Below, in pieces: positions 24,081-36,500 of a DNA stretch of 64,000 nt. Below the pieces are notes generated by a model. That model saw nothing but the letters and a program-made list of their open reading frames with translations, did no database searches and was not told the DNA's origin. The stretch comes from Hymenoscyphus infarciens (Eukaryota > Ascomycota > Leotiomycetes > Helotiales > Helotiaceae). The stretch spans positions 1 to 64,000 of the forward strand of contig LLCB01000179.1 in the NCBI GenBank assembly GCA_001414345.1, written 5' to 3'. The stretch's first letter is position 1; every line of letters begins with the position of its first letter. A program made the translations under genes and the position numbers.

Positions 24081-26010
24081 ATGAGATAATTAAACTAGAA
24101 AAGTAGAGACCCCTCTGTATCCCTTAGTAGTATACGGCGGTACAGCGGTTAAGTATTATAGCCGCTCACATCTGTCTAACTAACATCAATATACTGTATT
24201 ATAATAACAAAAACAGACCTGATTATAGAGAACTATTTAAGAATTATTCTAGTCTTAAAATCAACTTTTTCAATAATGTTTACTAATAATCTAGAACTGC
24301 GAGCAGAGGTAAGAGAGTATATCTCCGTAGATACTAAGTAGCTCGCTATATCTAAAACGTTTTAGTATTTGTTAATAATTATCTCAGTTTCTTAGTCTCT
24401 TATATTTATATAATAAACCGCTTTAACATTTTTAGAAAGTAGACTAAAAATTCCTTATTAAGTCTAGCTTAGTATATAATTAATAAGAAACGTATTTCTT
24501 TTTATAAGAGAATATAATAATAGTTTTAGTACTAGAGATATTTTTACTTTTAATATAATAATATAAGCTATTAATATCTTAATAACTACTCTTTTATATT
24601 AAACTCTCTTTCTATTATTCGCGATATAAATATCTAATTCACTTATAAAAGTCTTTTTATTAATACTTCTAGACTATTTACTTAGCTAATTATATATCTC
24701 TTAAAATTCTTAAAAGCTTTAAAACTAGTTTATTTAGTATATATTAATAATAAAGTCTCTTTTTGAATATCTGCTTTCTTTAAAAAGTTCTTTATTATAT
24801 AATAAATTCTTCTATATATAACTCTTACTAATTTAATCTACTTTTATAATATAGTTATATTTCTAAGAGATTCTATTATAATATATTAGTAAGATTTCTT
24901 ATTATTTAGTTAATATACTTAATAGTTTTAGTATTAAAAGAGAGTCTAGAAAGATATTTAGATAGATAGAATATTAAGTATTAATAATAAGAGCCTATTT
25001 AGCTTACTATGAGATAATATTAAATTATCTAATAAATATACTAGAATCTTTTAAAAGTAGCTCGGTATATATTTATTTAATTATCTAATTATCTAATAAT
25101 AAATTCTATAATCGTTTAGCTCTTTATTATAATTATCGATAAGATTAATAATAGCCTCTAGTACTAGTATTAATAGTAGAAGAATACTAGAAAATATTCT
25201 AATTATCGTAGTTTTAACAATAATAGAATAATTACTTTTTTTAGTAATAATAATCTTTTAAATAAATATTAGATTATTTAGGTAAATAATCTAGCTTAAA
25301 AAATATACGAGCTAAATGATTCAGTATAGATCTAAGTGTTAAATATAGTAAATTATCCGTTATTATAATACCTTTTTAGTAATATATATACTAAATTATC
25401 TATAAAAAAATATATTAGCTAAATAGGCTCTAAAGAATAAGTTAGTTTTTTTTTTTTTATATATAAAGGAGTATAAATAATAGAGTATATTATAGAATAC
25501 TAGCTCGATATTTAATACTAAAGCTATTTTATATACTTAGACGCTCTAGCTAAATCTAATCTACTATAATACTATTAGCTAAAAAAAAGAAAGTAAAAAA
25601 GTAAGAGTAAAAAGATTAGTATATATATAAGTTATAGAGATTAATTTTACTAAAAAAGTAGCTTAGAAACAAAGATAAATTAAAAATAAGTAATATAATA
25701 GATAAAAGCTAATTTTCTTTTATATAACTATTATACTAATAAATCTAGATTAATTATATTAAGCGAAGAACTTACTTATATTATTTTAATAATAAGTATA
25801 TTACTTTACTTAAAATCGAGTCTATAGATTCTATTAGCTACTAGTACGGATTTACTATTTAGCGATTATATAACTTAATATATCGTATATATCTAATATT
25901 AAGTTCTACTCGATATAATAATCGTTAGCAACTCTCTCTATATTTTATTAAAAGTATTAGTATCTAAGTCTAATACAGTATTGAAACGCTTAGATAGAGA
26001 TTAAAAGTAG
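24080..26010. repeat. AT-rich RIPed island, origin unknown
   Basis: About 1.9 kb have the same signature as the Gypsy islands: very AT-rich, few CpA/TpG, stops in every frame. I could not recognise the element; it is not obviously collinear with the Gypsy copies. The G+C boundaries near 24080 and 26010 are sharp. It sits between ARB1 and the small membrane-protein gene. Confidence 0.6.
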
Positions 26011-26351
26011 AACCCAACTATGGAATCGAGTTAGAAGAGCTACAAAATTTCTAGCAAAGGAAATCGTGACAGGCAAACTCATGTAAAAATTAGCGAGATG
26101 TTATCACTCGGATAGGAAAACTAATCCATCTGTGAAAAACTGCCTTGCCAATGTTTCATCTCCTGCTAACAAAGTTCCCTAGTTGTTAGATTTTGTGGGC
26201 TATGTACGTGCCGTTCATGTACGTAAAATTTATATTCCAGGCTGCCATCTATCTCACCGCAACATAAAACCACAAGCAACACAAATTTATCTTTGCCGCA
26301 ATCTTTTCTGCTTCACTGAACATTGGGAACTGAAAAAAAAAATCCTCAAAA

Positions 26352-27041
26352 ATGGCGTATACCCTACACGAAAGAATCTTCCGCACAATATGTCTCTTCC
26401 AAGCCCTCGTCGCCTTCCCAACCATGTTCTGGCTTGGAATATGGGCCTGGGGAGAGGTAATTGAATACAGTTTCTCGGATGTTTATCAATTCCTGTTCGT
26501 TTCCTTTTCCCCTCTCTCCGGGTTTCCCCTTTCCATCCAAATCTAACCTACTAATCTTAGAAAACACTTTCTACTCTCCCTCTTCGCCGCGGGAAGCCTC
26601 TTCATCGTCATAGTCCAGCGCTACAACCCCTCAACCCCTCTCGTACTCTTCCGGTCCGAAATTGTAAAATTCACACTTGCGAGTGTGTTTTGGTTATGGT
26701 TAATACTTGACAGTATCTTTGCGGAGCCGGGGCAGTACTCTTGTTATCCTCCCAGGAAAACAATTAGGATTGTTAAAAATGCCATTAGTGTTTTGGTCGT
26801 TCTGTATGTCTTCCCGCGCCTTTTCTCTCGGTAGTTACTTGTGAGTTTCAAAGACGCAGTTGAGATGTGGGATAAGAAAACTAACGTTATGGATCTGTCT
26901 AGATTCTTGTTCTTCCCAACCTTGTTTTATGCATATTTACTCAAGAACCATGGGGATAAAGTAAGGAGTTTCGGGAGGAACGAAGCAACTGGAAACCCTG
27001 CACTATCTGAGAGAGATGCATTGCTCGGGAGTGAAGTTTAA
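26352..27041 (+). CDS. Small multi-pass membrane protein, function unknown
   Basis: Proposed exons 26352-26494, 26561-26803 and 26846-27041 give 193 aa. Joins read ..SFSDVYQFL|KHFLLSLFAAG.. and ..AISVLVVL|FKDAVEMW... The second intron would be only 42 bp and the first would use a GTTCGT donor; an alternative GTAATT donor at 26457 breaks the frame. Hydrophobic segments lie near residues 13-33 (ICLFQALVAFPTMFWLGIW), 50-65 (FLLSLFAAGSLFIVIV), 83-102 (FTLASVFWLWLILDSIF), 118-129 and 147-160 (LFFPTLFYAYLL), so four or five membrane passes. The tail is hydrophilic and ends ERDALLGSEV. I do not recognise the family. The gene begins 340 bp after an AT-rich island. The coherent hydrophobic pattern across both junctions supports a real gene; exact splice sites are less sure. 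Confidence 0.7.
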
Positions 27042-28823
27042 ACACCACGCTGTGGTACTTTGTAAGTTGTGTCTCAACTAACGAAAAGTTGGTCCCTCCT
27101 CCGCTTGGTTGCTTGTTTCCCCCAGGGGAAAGTTTCTGGAAATTTTGTTTATCGAAATTTGATAAGATTTTGTACTTCGAAAATTAATATATGATGTTTG
27201 TGCTACAAAAACGAGTAATGCATTACTATCTTCTTTCTCGCGGCCTTCCCCGTACATGGCCCTCTTCAGGATACTGTGGAAAGTCAGCCAAAGTGTGAAC
27301 AGCATCTTTTGGTCCACTCTCCTCAAGCGTATGACTCCATGCCGTGGCATCACTTCCATTTCTATGACGCTCCCCTGCAGCTTCACTTCTCCATTTATCT
27401 TCCTAGCTATTGCTACTCGCTGGCTGGCGGGGTATTTCCAATCGGTCCACAAAGCACCAATATTTTTACAGAGAAGGACGTCCAGCAAAAAAACGACAAG
27501 ATAGCCTATCGTGGATACACTGGAAATCCCCCAGAGAATCCATGTTCTCGTTCTACTTGTTCGTCCCAAGAGTTCGAGGAGCATCAAACAAGAAGCTTTT
27601 CTCCCGAACATTCCAGCAGGAAGACCTGCGACGGACCAAAGTCAGCCCCTGCTTGGAGGAAAAGCGGACCGGAGGAAATTCAAAGAGCGCCTACTTAGTA
27701 CGCTTCCAATAAAACCAGTTTTTAGGACTTGTACCTGTTGGTGCTCGCTTAAAGACATAAAAGGTAGAGGTGCTCATACTCTGGAGGTGGACCCGGAGTC
27801 GTATCTTCCTTCTTCACTTTCCTGGGTAGAGCGAGGTCTAAGGCGAGTCGAGGTGAAAGGGAAGAAGCAACCTACGTGGAGTGAAAATCGAGTCGAGGGA
27901 CTAGGTCGAGCCAAGGAAGGAACGAACAACCTCGACCTCTATTTTGACGCCAATGGAGACCGACGCGAGTATACTTAGATAGCAGAGCCGTGCCTTCCCT
28001 CCCCTCTTTCATCATGGTGACCTGGGTCAGGCAAGGTAGATGCGATCTCGAGTCACCCAAAAAGTGATGGTCAAGTTGGAGGACATGGTCAATAGAAGGA
28101 ACAACCTACCCGGAGTAGATTCCAGAGGTAGAGGTGAGGAGAAGGGCTGACATCAAGTCTCGTCTCAAGAGGTGGCCGATGTCAAGATAGAGGAGGAACG
28201 ACTTCGATTAAGTAGAAACAGTATCAGAAAACACTAGATTCCACTAAACGGAGAAAAACGAACCGCGCAAGGCGTAACCACCCACTAAGCACAAAAATGC
28301 GTTCAGATAGGTAGGCAAAGAAAGGTCGAAACCATTTGTTGCCACTCGGCTCGCCCCAATACAGCACCACATCAACTCACCAGGAAAAGTCGAGGATAGA
28401 CTGATACAATGTATTTTATTTGCAAAAGATATCCTAGCATAAGCCGCCCAAGACAACCCCAAATACTAGAATACACTTTCCAAAAAAATGGAAAAAGGCA
28501 AGCAAGCAAACTCCATTTTCTCTCTCTCCCCCAGCAAGTAGCAAAAAGCAAAAATCCCCCATCAGTACAAAAAGAGAAATTTCGTTACTGACATCCCCAA
28601 ACCCCAATTGCGCTATGCGGTAATCAAAGTTTTCAATTTGTTTTAGGTATGATTGAAGGAGTCCCAACCATTCGAGAGTATCGGCACATGCCTAGAAAAG
28701 CTTGTCAATGGAGAGGAGAGCTCGATCAAAGAATAATCAAAGTCGGAAAATTATGGTAAACCCCATCTAATCTAACATCAGTATCAAGACAGGGTGCCAA
28801 AACAAAGGCGAAGGCCGTCCCCT
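27042..28823. other. Intergenic region, 1.8 kb
   Basis: The composition is normal. It contains the uncertain minus-strand frame at 27078-27611, described separately, and a purine-rich stretch at 27760-28200 with repeated GAGTCGAG-like words and no coherent frame. The right part is the 3' flank of the forkhead gene. Confidence 0.35.
27078..27611 (-). CDS. Uncertain open frame, possible membrane-protein remnant
   Basis: A 177-codon open frame has one clear hydrophobic segment (GISSVSTIGYLVVFLLDVLL) followed by CKNIGALWTDWKYP. This is loosely reminiscent of a loop in fungal rhodopsin-like (Pth11-type) proteins. Overlapping plus-strand frames are about as long. There is no neighbouring exon in a matching frame. 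I consider it a possible gene fragment only. Confidence 0.2.
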   Translation of the reverse strand: MFGRKASCLMLLELLGRTSRTRTWILWGISSVSTIGYLVVFLLDVLLCKNIGALWTDWKYPASQRVAIARKINGEVKLQGSVIEMEVMPRHGVIRLRRVDQKMLFTLWLTFHSILKRAMYGEGREKEDSNALLVFVAQTSYINFRSTKSYQISINKISRNFPLGETSNQAEEGPTFR

Positions 28824-30993
28824 TTATGTAGGAGGAGCGACAAAAACGCCGGAACCAACAGGAGCGTGATAGGAGCCGATACTTTGAAAGCCTCTGTAGA
28901 CGAAATTAGTATCGGAACAAGATAAGAACCCAATTCTAAGATTTGACTTACCTCGAAAGATCAAAGCCTCCCTCTTCCTCATCCTCCCCGACTTGATCTG
29001 CTTCGATAACTTCAAGTTTTGTGGATCTCCCATTTCTGGTCGGACTTGCAGCAGAGGCACGGCGAGCTGGTGGAGGGCTACTGCTTGGTGGAACACCGAG
29101 ATCACCACCTCCTTTGGTAGGACTCATGTCAAAAGCGGGACCCTTCATGGGTGTTGCACCACCCAAATCAGCAAACTTCCAGAAGGGTGCTGGGGAGCTG
29201 GTTGGCATGTGTTGACTTGGCCGTTGAGCAGTACTAGGTGGTGCCAAATGAGGGATTACACGGTGTGGTGCCGGGGTTTGCATGGATCCAGATTCTTCCT
29301 GTAGGTAAGACGATGAGAGGGCTGGTGGAGAGCCAGGGGCGTTTTCAGAGAGACCCAAGGCACTGGTGTTGGTTCTTCGGTGTCGAGGTAACGGACTACC
29401 ATCTCCAGGGAGGTCATCTTGTACTGATGGTCGTCCACGGCGATCAGGGGTAAATTGAGGTCCATGTGACTGAAAAGCACTGGATGGGGGAGATTGTGGT
29501 GAGCGCTTGCCCTTAATCGTAGAGCCAGTTTCGCCATTCTTCAAGGCTCGGCCGATGCTATTGACATTGGCTGGGGTTCCAGGAGCAGAAGAGCCTCGAT
29601 GACCACCTCGACCTCCTCTGACACAGTTCTTCGCCATCTCATCTCGAACCTCTGGGACAATACACCACTTCATACCTTTTCCTGGTTCATCAGTCGAACG
29701 TGCAACCTTGTGAAAGGCCTTGTTCAAAGACAGGTTATGCCGAATTGAATTCTACCGAATATTAGTAATCGTAACAAGTCAACAAACAATTGGGTCTACA
29801 AACCTGCCATCCACCTCCGAGCTGAAATCTATAGTACGCAAATTTCTCCTGGATAAAATTGTAGATGCCACTCAAGTTCAATTTCTCATCCTCTGTATCA
29901 AGAATAGCTTGACTGATCATCTGGGCGTAACTGTACGAAGGCTTGATATGTTGGTTCGAATCCAAACTTAAATCCACATCATCAGCATTCATTAGCATTG
30001 TACCACCAACATAAGCTGGGGATTTGCCAATCGAGTATGGATGTTTTGTTCGTGCACTGACAGGGGTGCCCGGGCGTCGATAATCTGGGGGTGCGGGTGC
30101 AATTGGTAGAGGACCTGAATTATTCTGACCACGGGCGGCTGGACCCGAGAGCGTTTGCGATGAACTGGGTGCATCGGTTTCGTCGCCCTTTGTATCATCT
30201 TCAGGTTGAATAAGTCCAGCTCTGGCGAGGAATTTATTGTCGACTTTCAAGCTTCCTTCCTCCTGGGGTAAAACAAACATCATCTCAACACCTCCAATCT
30301 CAATGACTTGTCCACTAATGAGGGGTTCTCTAGTGCCTTTGCGAAGATTGGTGTCATTGATTCGGATCCCATTTCGGCCTTGCACATGTATGTTCCAGCG
30401 TTCCGAGTCCGAGTCGAAGTAAATCTCAGCATGGAGCCGAGATACCATCTTGTTGGGTCCAAGGTCAATATGAACACCATCTTGGCCCGCAGATTCACCT
30501 GGCAGGGTGTTGCTTTGTGTTTGTGCGCTGGATGCAAGACCTTCTGGGGGACGCCCAATGACATTATTTAGGTTCTTAACGTAGAAAGTCCAGCCCTTTC
30601 CAGCGAGTTTGGCATATGCTTGAACCCCCTCCTTATTATGTATCTCGTATAACGCATTATCGTGATCTTTACTGGCTTGGACAGGATGTGGTGGCATAAG
30701 GAGGGTGGGGACAACGGCCTGTATCAACTCTTCGTCGTTCATACTGAGGCCGGATCGGTCGAGGGGGAGTTTGATGGGTTCTGGTTCCGGGGCGGTTTTC
30801 TCGGCTGGGTCCTCGGCTGGGTCCTCGGCCTTTGAAGATATAAGTTAGCATAGAACAAAAAGGTAAATCGGAACTCCCTCAGACTCACTCTCTTTCTTCT
30901 CTTCGCCGGTCTTGAGGGGGAGGAGTCGGGTACATCGACATTATTAATCACCTCCCGTCGAGCTCTCTGGGAGCGCTTTGTGGATGGTGGCAT
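28824..30993 (-). CDS. fkh2: FHA-forkhead transcription factor, Fkh1/Fkh2 type
   Basis: Four exons, 30993-30889, 30829-29804, 29751-28952 and 28893-28824, with introns of 59, 52 and 58 bp, give 666 aa. All joins keep frame: ..[14 protein letters not shown].., ..[15 protein letters not shown].. and ..[15 protein letters not shown]... The FHA domain spans about 105-220 ([14 protein letters not shown], then [32 protein letters not shown]). The forkhead DNA-binding domain spans about 335-418 ([33 protein letters not shown]). The order FHA then forkhead and the FHA wording resemble yeast Fkh1/2 rather than Fhl1. These factors drive G2/M gene expression and related cell-cycle and morphogenesis programmes. 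The C-terminal 250 residues are Ser/Pro-rich with SP/TP sites. The second intron splits the forkhead domain directly before the recognition helix. Choice between FKH1 and FKH2 is uncertain. Confidence 0.94.
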
Positions 30994-32632
30994 ACTTGCG
31001 GATACTGGGCGATGAGTAGTCCTTTAACGCATGTAACCAAAGGATGTATGGAGAGGGGATCCGGTGGGGTATTTGGATTGTAATCGGATGCGCAAGCGCA
31101 ATCGCATAAATGTCGAGGAAGGTCCCTTTGCGACAGAATCTGAGTGAACGCCTGCAGGAATCCGGGCTTGATCTGTATGTTGCGCCTTGTTGGGTGCTGG
31201 AATCAATGGGGCAATCACTATTCGGTTGCTTCGTGGCGTGGCTGTGGGTTCCTTTATTTGCTGTGTTGGTGTCGATGTGCGATGTGATTTGAGTTCGAAA
31301 GCTTCTTTTTCGCGTGACCGCGTTCTTGAGACAATGGCCTTGTTTCCCCTGCGCACTGTGTCTGTCGGACGATAAATGTAGGAGAAGCGCGTCGCGAGGG
31401 GCGCGGTCGAGAATTGAATAGATACGCTACGATGTATCTGCGGATGGGTTGGAGGTGGTTGTGGTGTAGAAATCTTTCGGAGGAAGAGGTTGGGTGTGTT
31501 AAAATGGTGGGGGGCAACTTTGGACCAGTTTAGGCGTATACTTACGTATTATTGGCTGGACCTAAACAAACCAAACATCCGTCCGTTATTTACTTGGAAA
31601 CCACACCAATTTTGCCTCTATGTCACAAATAATTGTGAGTCATCATCCTTATCGAGTGGAGAAACTTATACTAAACCCACGCCGAAATTACATGCTCGTT
31701 TTATCATCAATTTCATGTTCGTCATTATTTATTCACACGCATTGTGTACATCTCAGTAAGCGAATATTTACCAGCCACTGGCTCACGATGGAAGTAAAAG
31801 CGGCAGTAAATAGTTCAGATCTCTCGTTGCTCCAACTTTCCGAGCGACTAATCTAGATAATTGGAACAATTGGAAAGATTGACCCAGATGTTTTGCAACA
31901 AAGAAGCTCAAATGTGCCACAGCATTTGAGGTATTACAAAAATAGTTCGAGACCTTCAGAACAACAAGATCCTGTGTAACCATCATCTATCTGTGTTTGA
32001 ACGGAGAATATTCAAGCATTTTTCTTGCGGAGTTTTTCACAAAGTAATAAAAAATACTTCGGACCCCGGATTGAAGAGGGGAACACGAAAAGCTTGGATG
32101 ATGTTTAGCACAAAATAGTACCTGGTGGACCGAGGGTGACATCGCGTAACCCCCACACCAAAAAGAGGCTCAACCGTGAACCCCCTTTTGTTTTCCAGAG
32201 TCACAGTCACTAGAATTTTCAAAATGAAGAATATGGAGTAATATCTATTTAAATCATGATTTGCTCTCCAGTTTTCATTCAATTATTTATGAGTTTGGTT
32301 CTATTTTGATTGCGGTACACCTGGCCACTTAGCACGGGTATTCGCCATCTGTTTGGCCCTATACTCGCCCCAATTAGAATTTAAATAAGCAAGCAACTCC
32401 TTTGTAATGATTCGACGACTCTCTTTGTCTCGGGAAGTTTCACACATATCACGTGGTCGTATCCTGTCCAACATTATGACTACGAACGCTATCGGTATAC
32501 AGAAAGGAACGATATGACCCTGGCAAATGCAGACCCTCAGTATTGGAGTCTAGAATATTGGCCCCGCACCAATATCCAGCCGAAGCAAGCTTGATATGTG
32601 TGTTAGTGTCGAAGTGTATCCCGTGACTAGTA
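30994..32632. other. Upstream region of the forkhead gene and left flank of the 12 kb element
   Basis: It holds the forkhead promoter and 5' UTR. A 110-codon minus frame at 31024-31356 lies just upstream of the forkhead ATG; it is most easily explained as leader sequence. A dispersed-repeat-like segment starts at 31781. No other gene is supported. Confidence 0.4.
31781..31960. repeat. Dispersed repeat segment related to 55614-55800
   Basis: Positions 31781-31822 match 55614-55654 with about 80% identity by eye. Shared words include AGTAAAAGC, GCAGTA and TTCAG. Further on both carry AACTTTC and GGAACAAT motifs. A similar TTTTGGAACAATCAAGTT piece lies at 23768-23790. No coding capacity is seen. 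Confidence 0.45.
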
Positions 32633-32797
32633 TAGTGGCTGTTAGCGACCCTCTCGGACATTTTGGAAAATCGACTTTTTACGCCTAAATATATTATAAT
32701 TCGACGTACTCTACTACTACCTTTTATACTTAATTATACTTCGAAGTTAAGAGAATTATATATTAAAGCTATTTAAGTATACTAAAAGTATATATAT
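32633..32797 (+). repeat. Left terminal inverted repeat of the 12 kb element
   Basis: About 165 bp are inverted relative to 44486-44658. The outermost 45 bases are G+C-rich and nearly unchanged between the two ends; the inner part differs mostly by transitions. Confidence 0.85.
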
Positions 32798-33144
32798 TTA
32801 ATAAATTATAGTATTATTAGCGCTTTAAAACTAGTATTTCTACCTCTTTTAGTAATACTCTAGATAACCTAAAATCTACTTATTCGAGAGAACTAGGCTT
32901 AAAGTATATTCTACTACTATTATCTCCTTTTACTTCCTCTTCTTCTTCTTTATTAGGTTTAATATATTATTCTTAGTTATTCTATAGAGGCTAGTTAGTA
33001 TCTATATATACTAAACTATTCTATTTATACTCTCTATTATAATATCTAGGTCTATTATCTATCTCTTCCTCTACCTCGAGTATAAGAGCCTTTATAGTAT
33101 TAATAAAGTCCTTCTCTTCTACTAGTATAACTAATTCTTTTATT

Positions 33145-33510
33145 TAATTATAATAGTACGAAATATATATAACTATAGTAGAGATATATAGGAGTATATA
33201 TAGAAGAATAACGTATATAGATACTAGGCACTAATATAGAAGAAAATAATAACTGTTCTTCTTCTATACTAAGTATAAACATCTATATATAAGAGGTTAG
33301 AGACTACTAAGTTCTAATAAGAATAATAACCGAGTTCTTTCTAATATAGCTACTAAAACAATAAGAGCTTTAAAGCTAAATATATAAGACCTTAAAGCGA
33401 AACATATAATATCTAATTCTTACTCTCTTTAGCGCCTTCTATCTAATAAGTCGTAGAAGTATTAGTAGTTTTATAAATACTAATAATTTAAGATAGCGTG
33501 CTATTATATT
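33145..33510 (-). repeat. Truncated LTR of Gypsy copy 2 (left)
   Basis: It matches 40590-40945 and 4290-4655 very closely. The other half of the LTR is missing: sequence left of 33145 is unrelated to the other LTR copies. Confidence 0.7.
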
Positions 33511-36500
33511 CTCTCTCTTTTAAAAAGACTTGTTCTAAGTCTTTAGTTTAAGAGAGGTTAGTATAGTATTAGGTCGATTAGAGTATTATTTACGTATTTA
33601 TTATAAAGAATATAACTTATCTACTATTATAGTATCTAGTAGTCGAGGTAGAGTTAGTAGCTAGTAGTATTATTATTTTAAGAGATAATCGTTCTTTATT
33701 TACAATTATATACTATATAATAATAGATATAAACAGAAGAGAGACTAATTATTAGCTATTAGATAGGAAGCGGTATACTACTATAGAGTTATTATATTCT
33801 TACTATTATTATATATTATAATAGTAATTATTAAGTAATAAATAACAATCGTAAGTAATAGCTATTATTATAAGTAGTATATTAGTAGACGACTTTTCCT
33901 CGATTCTAACTTTCTTTTTATCTAAAACAATATATATATAGTAAGAATACCTTCTAATTAGGTATATTCTTATATATTAACTTTTATTCTAGAATATATA
34001 TATATATATATATTATATATATAAACATAAGTCTTTCTCTCCTTTATTAGGCCTAATTTAACGCTAATCTAATATAGTAAAATACCTCTTCTATATCCTC
34101 CTAGTATACTTCTAGCTACTTACTAAGTCTACTATATTTAGTGCCTTTAAGTAAAATCTTAGAATAGAGATTATATATATACTTTTAAGAAGCTAAAGTC
34201 AAAGAAGTATAAGTACTATATTAAGTAGAATACTATATATATCTTAGTAAGTTTAATTCTAAATATATACTAAATCTATTCTAACTTAGGTAGTTACTAT
34301 AGTTTATAAGAAAGGAGTTTAGTAAGTTTAAGCTTAAAGAGGAGAAAAGGGAGATTAAGAAAGCTACTAAGGCTTTAAATAAAGTATTAGTTATTACTAG
34401 TATAGAGGTACTAAAGAATAGTTTAGAAGTATAGTTCGCTCTCTTAGAAGAGACTTAAGCACTTTATACTAAGGTTATTATAAGTACCTCTTACTTATTA
34501 AAGAGGTTTTAGTTACTAATATTTAATAGTCTTTATACTATGCTATAAAGAGTAGAACCTCTATCTAAACCTAGGTTCAAGTCCTCTTTAAAGCCTATCT
34601 AAAGAGTTTATAAGCGTCTTCTTTAAAGCTAGTTATAAGAGGTTACTAAGGTAAGAAGCGTGCTTATAAGAAGGAGGTAGAGGAAGAGCCGATTTAAGCT
34701 TCTTACGCTTAAGAGAGTAAGAAAAAGGATAATAAGTTAAAGAAAGGAGAGGCTACGGCCTAGAAAGAGTTAGTAGGCCCTGTTTTAGTAGTAACTCGGT
34801 CTTAGTTCTTTACTTTATTAATTTTAAATATTCCTACTAGTTAGTGTTTTATCTTAGGTTTTTATTATAAGTTCTTTATTAAGAGTAACTAGAATTAAAG
34901 AGTATTAATAGAGTTTTATAAATTAACTCTTTTACTTAATTCTTATCTAATTCCTATATATTAAGCTATTTAGAGAGATATTAAAGTAGTTCTAGCTCTT
35001 CTAGATATTTAGTATAAAAGTCTTTTAAATAATATAGTAAACCTTAAAAATTATTTATAAGATATTAAGTAGAATTTAAATTATATTTAATCTATTTTAC
35101 TTAATACTATAACTATCTTTTAAAAAGTCTACTACTAAGTATTTCTTATACCTTTTATTCTTATATACCTTTAATAATATCTAGTAAGGGCTTTAGACCC
35201 TCTTATTCTAGTAAGAGAGTGTTTAGATTCTTTAAAAGTATATTAAAAGTAAAAACATTATAAATTAATAAGCTTTTAAGAAGTTTTAGCTTATAGAAGT
35301 ATTTTATACGTTCTAGTATTTTAAAAGGTCTTATCTACTATTTAATAAGCTTTTAGCTAGAACGATTTATCTTAAGATTCTTAGTAGATAAGTAGACTTT
35401 ATCTCTAACATTCTAGTTAATAGCTCTTTAGTATTAGTTTATATTATTCTCTATCTTCTTCTAAGCCTTACTTATATTATTTTTAGCTATCCTCTAAGTA
35501 AAGTATATATATTAGGCCACTTTTACTACCTTATTATAGTTAAGTCGTTCTTAAAGAATAGAAGTCTTTAATATATTCTAGTTTTATAAAGTCTTTAGAT
35601 TAAGTCTAAACTTAAGCTAATAAGAGGTTATACTAATAGATAAGTATAGAAGTATTATTTATACTCTATCTATTAGAGAGATTAATTTACTTTAGTTATC
35701 TTAATAGTAGGTTATAAAAGGCCTTAGTCTCTAATTAATATATTAGTTTATTATTTCTATCTATCTATCTATTTATTTATAGTAGGTTATACTAAGCTTA
35801 AGCTTAATACTAATTATTTAATAAAATTTAGTCTAAAATAATAATATAAATTAAGGTTCTTAATTAGATGTAATTAATTTAAAATAGTAGCTAAAATAGT
35901 AAATCTATTAAATAAAGAGTTTAGCTAGTCTTTTAGTATCTATAGTTAAGTAATAAAGTATTAATACTAAATCCTTTCTAAGTTAGTTAATAAATACTAA
36001 TATAATATTAAATTTATATTTATCTTTTAAAAATAATTTAAAGTCTATATATAAATATTATATAGAATAGTTAAGTATAGGTAAAGAGTAAAGAAAGCCT
36101 TATTACTTAGTTTATTAAGAATAGGAGTATTTATAAGCTTAATAATTCCTTATATATCTCTTATAGTCTAAAAACATTCTAGCCTAGTAGTAGTATTATA
36201 TTAATAACTAGTATATCTTTTTCGTACTTAGGTAAGTACTAGATACTTAGTTATAGACTTCTTAGATTAGTTTTATATAGAGTTTAGTATTCTTTTAAAT
36301 ATAAAGTTAATCTTTAAAAAGTAGTAAATTATCTAATAAGAGGTAGTATCTATTTAGAAGTTTATAACGTTCTTTTTAAAAGAAGTATAGATTATCTTCT
36401 TTTAACTTTTAAATTATATTTAAACTTATTTCTAGAATAATATTTAATTAAATTATATTAAGAGATATAGACTATTCTTATAAAAAGGTTTAAGTAAGTT

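Noticed and set aside
29950..29970. tRNA T-loop-like GGTTCGAATCC
   Set aside because: It lies inside forkhead exon 2 coding sequence and no cloverleaf surrounds it.
31024..31356. 110-codon minus frame upstream of the forkhead gene
   Set aside because: It ends just before the forkhead ATG without a joining frame; more likely 5' leader.
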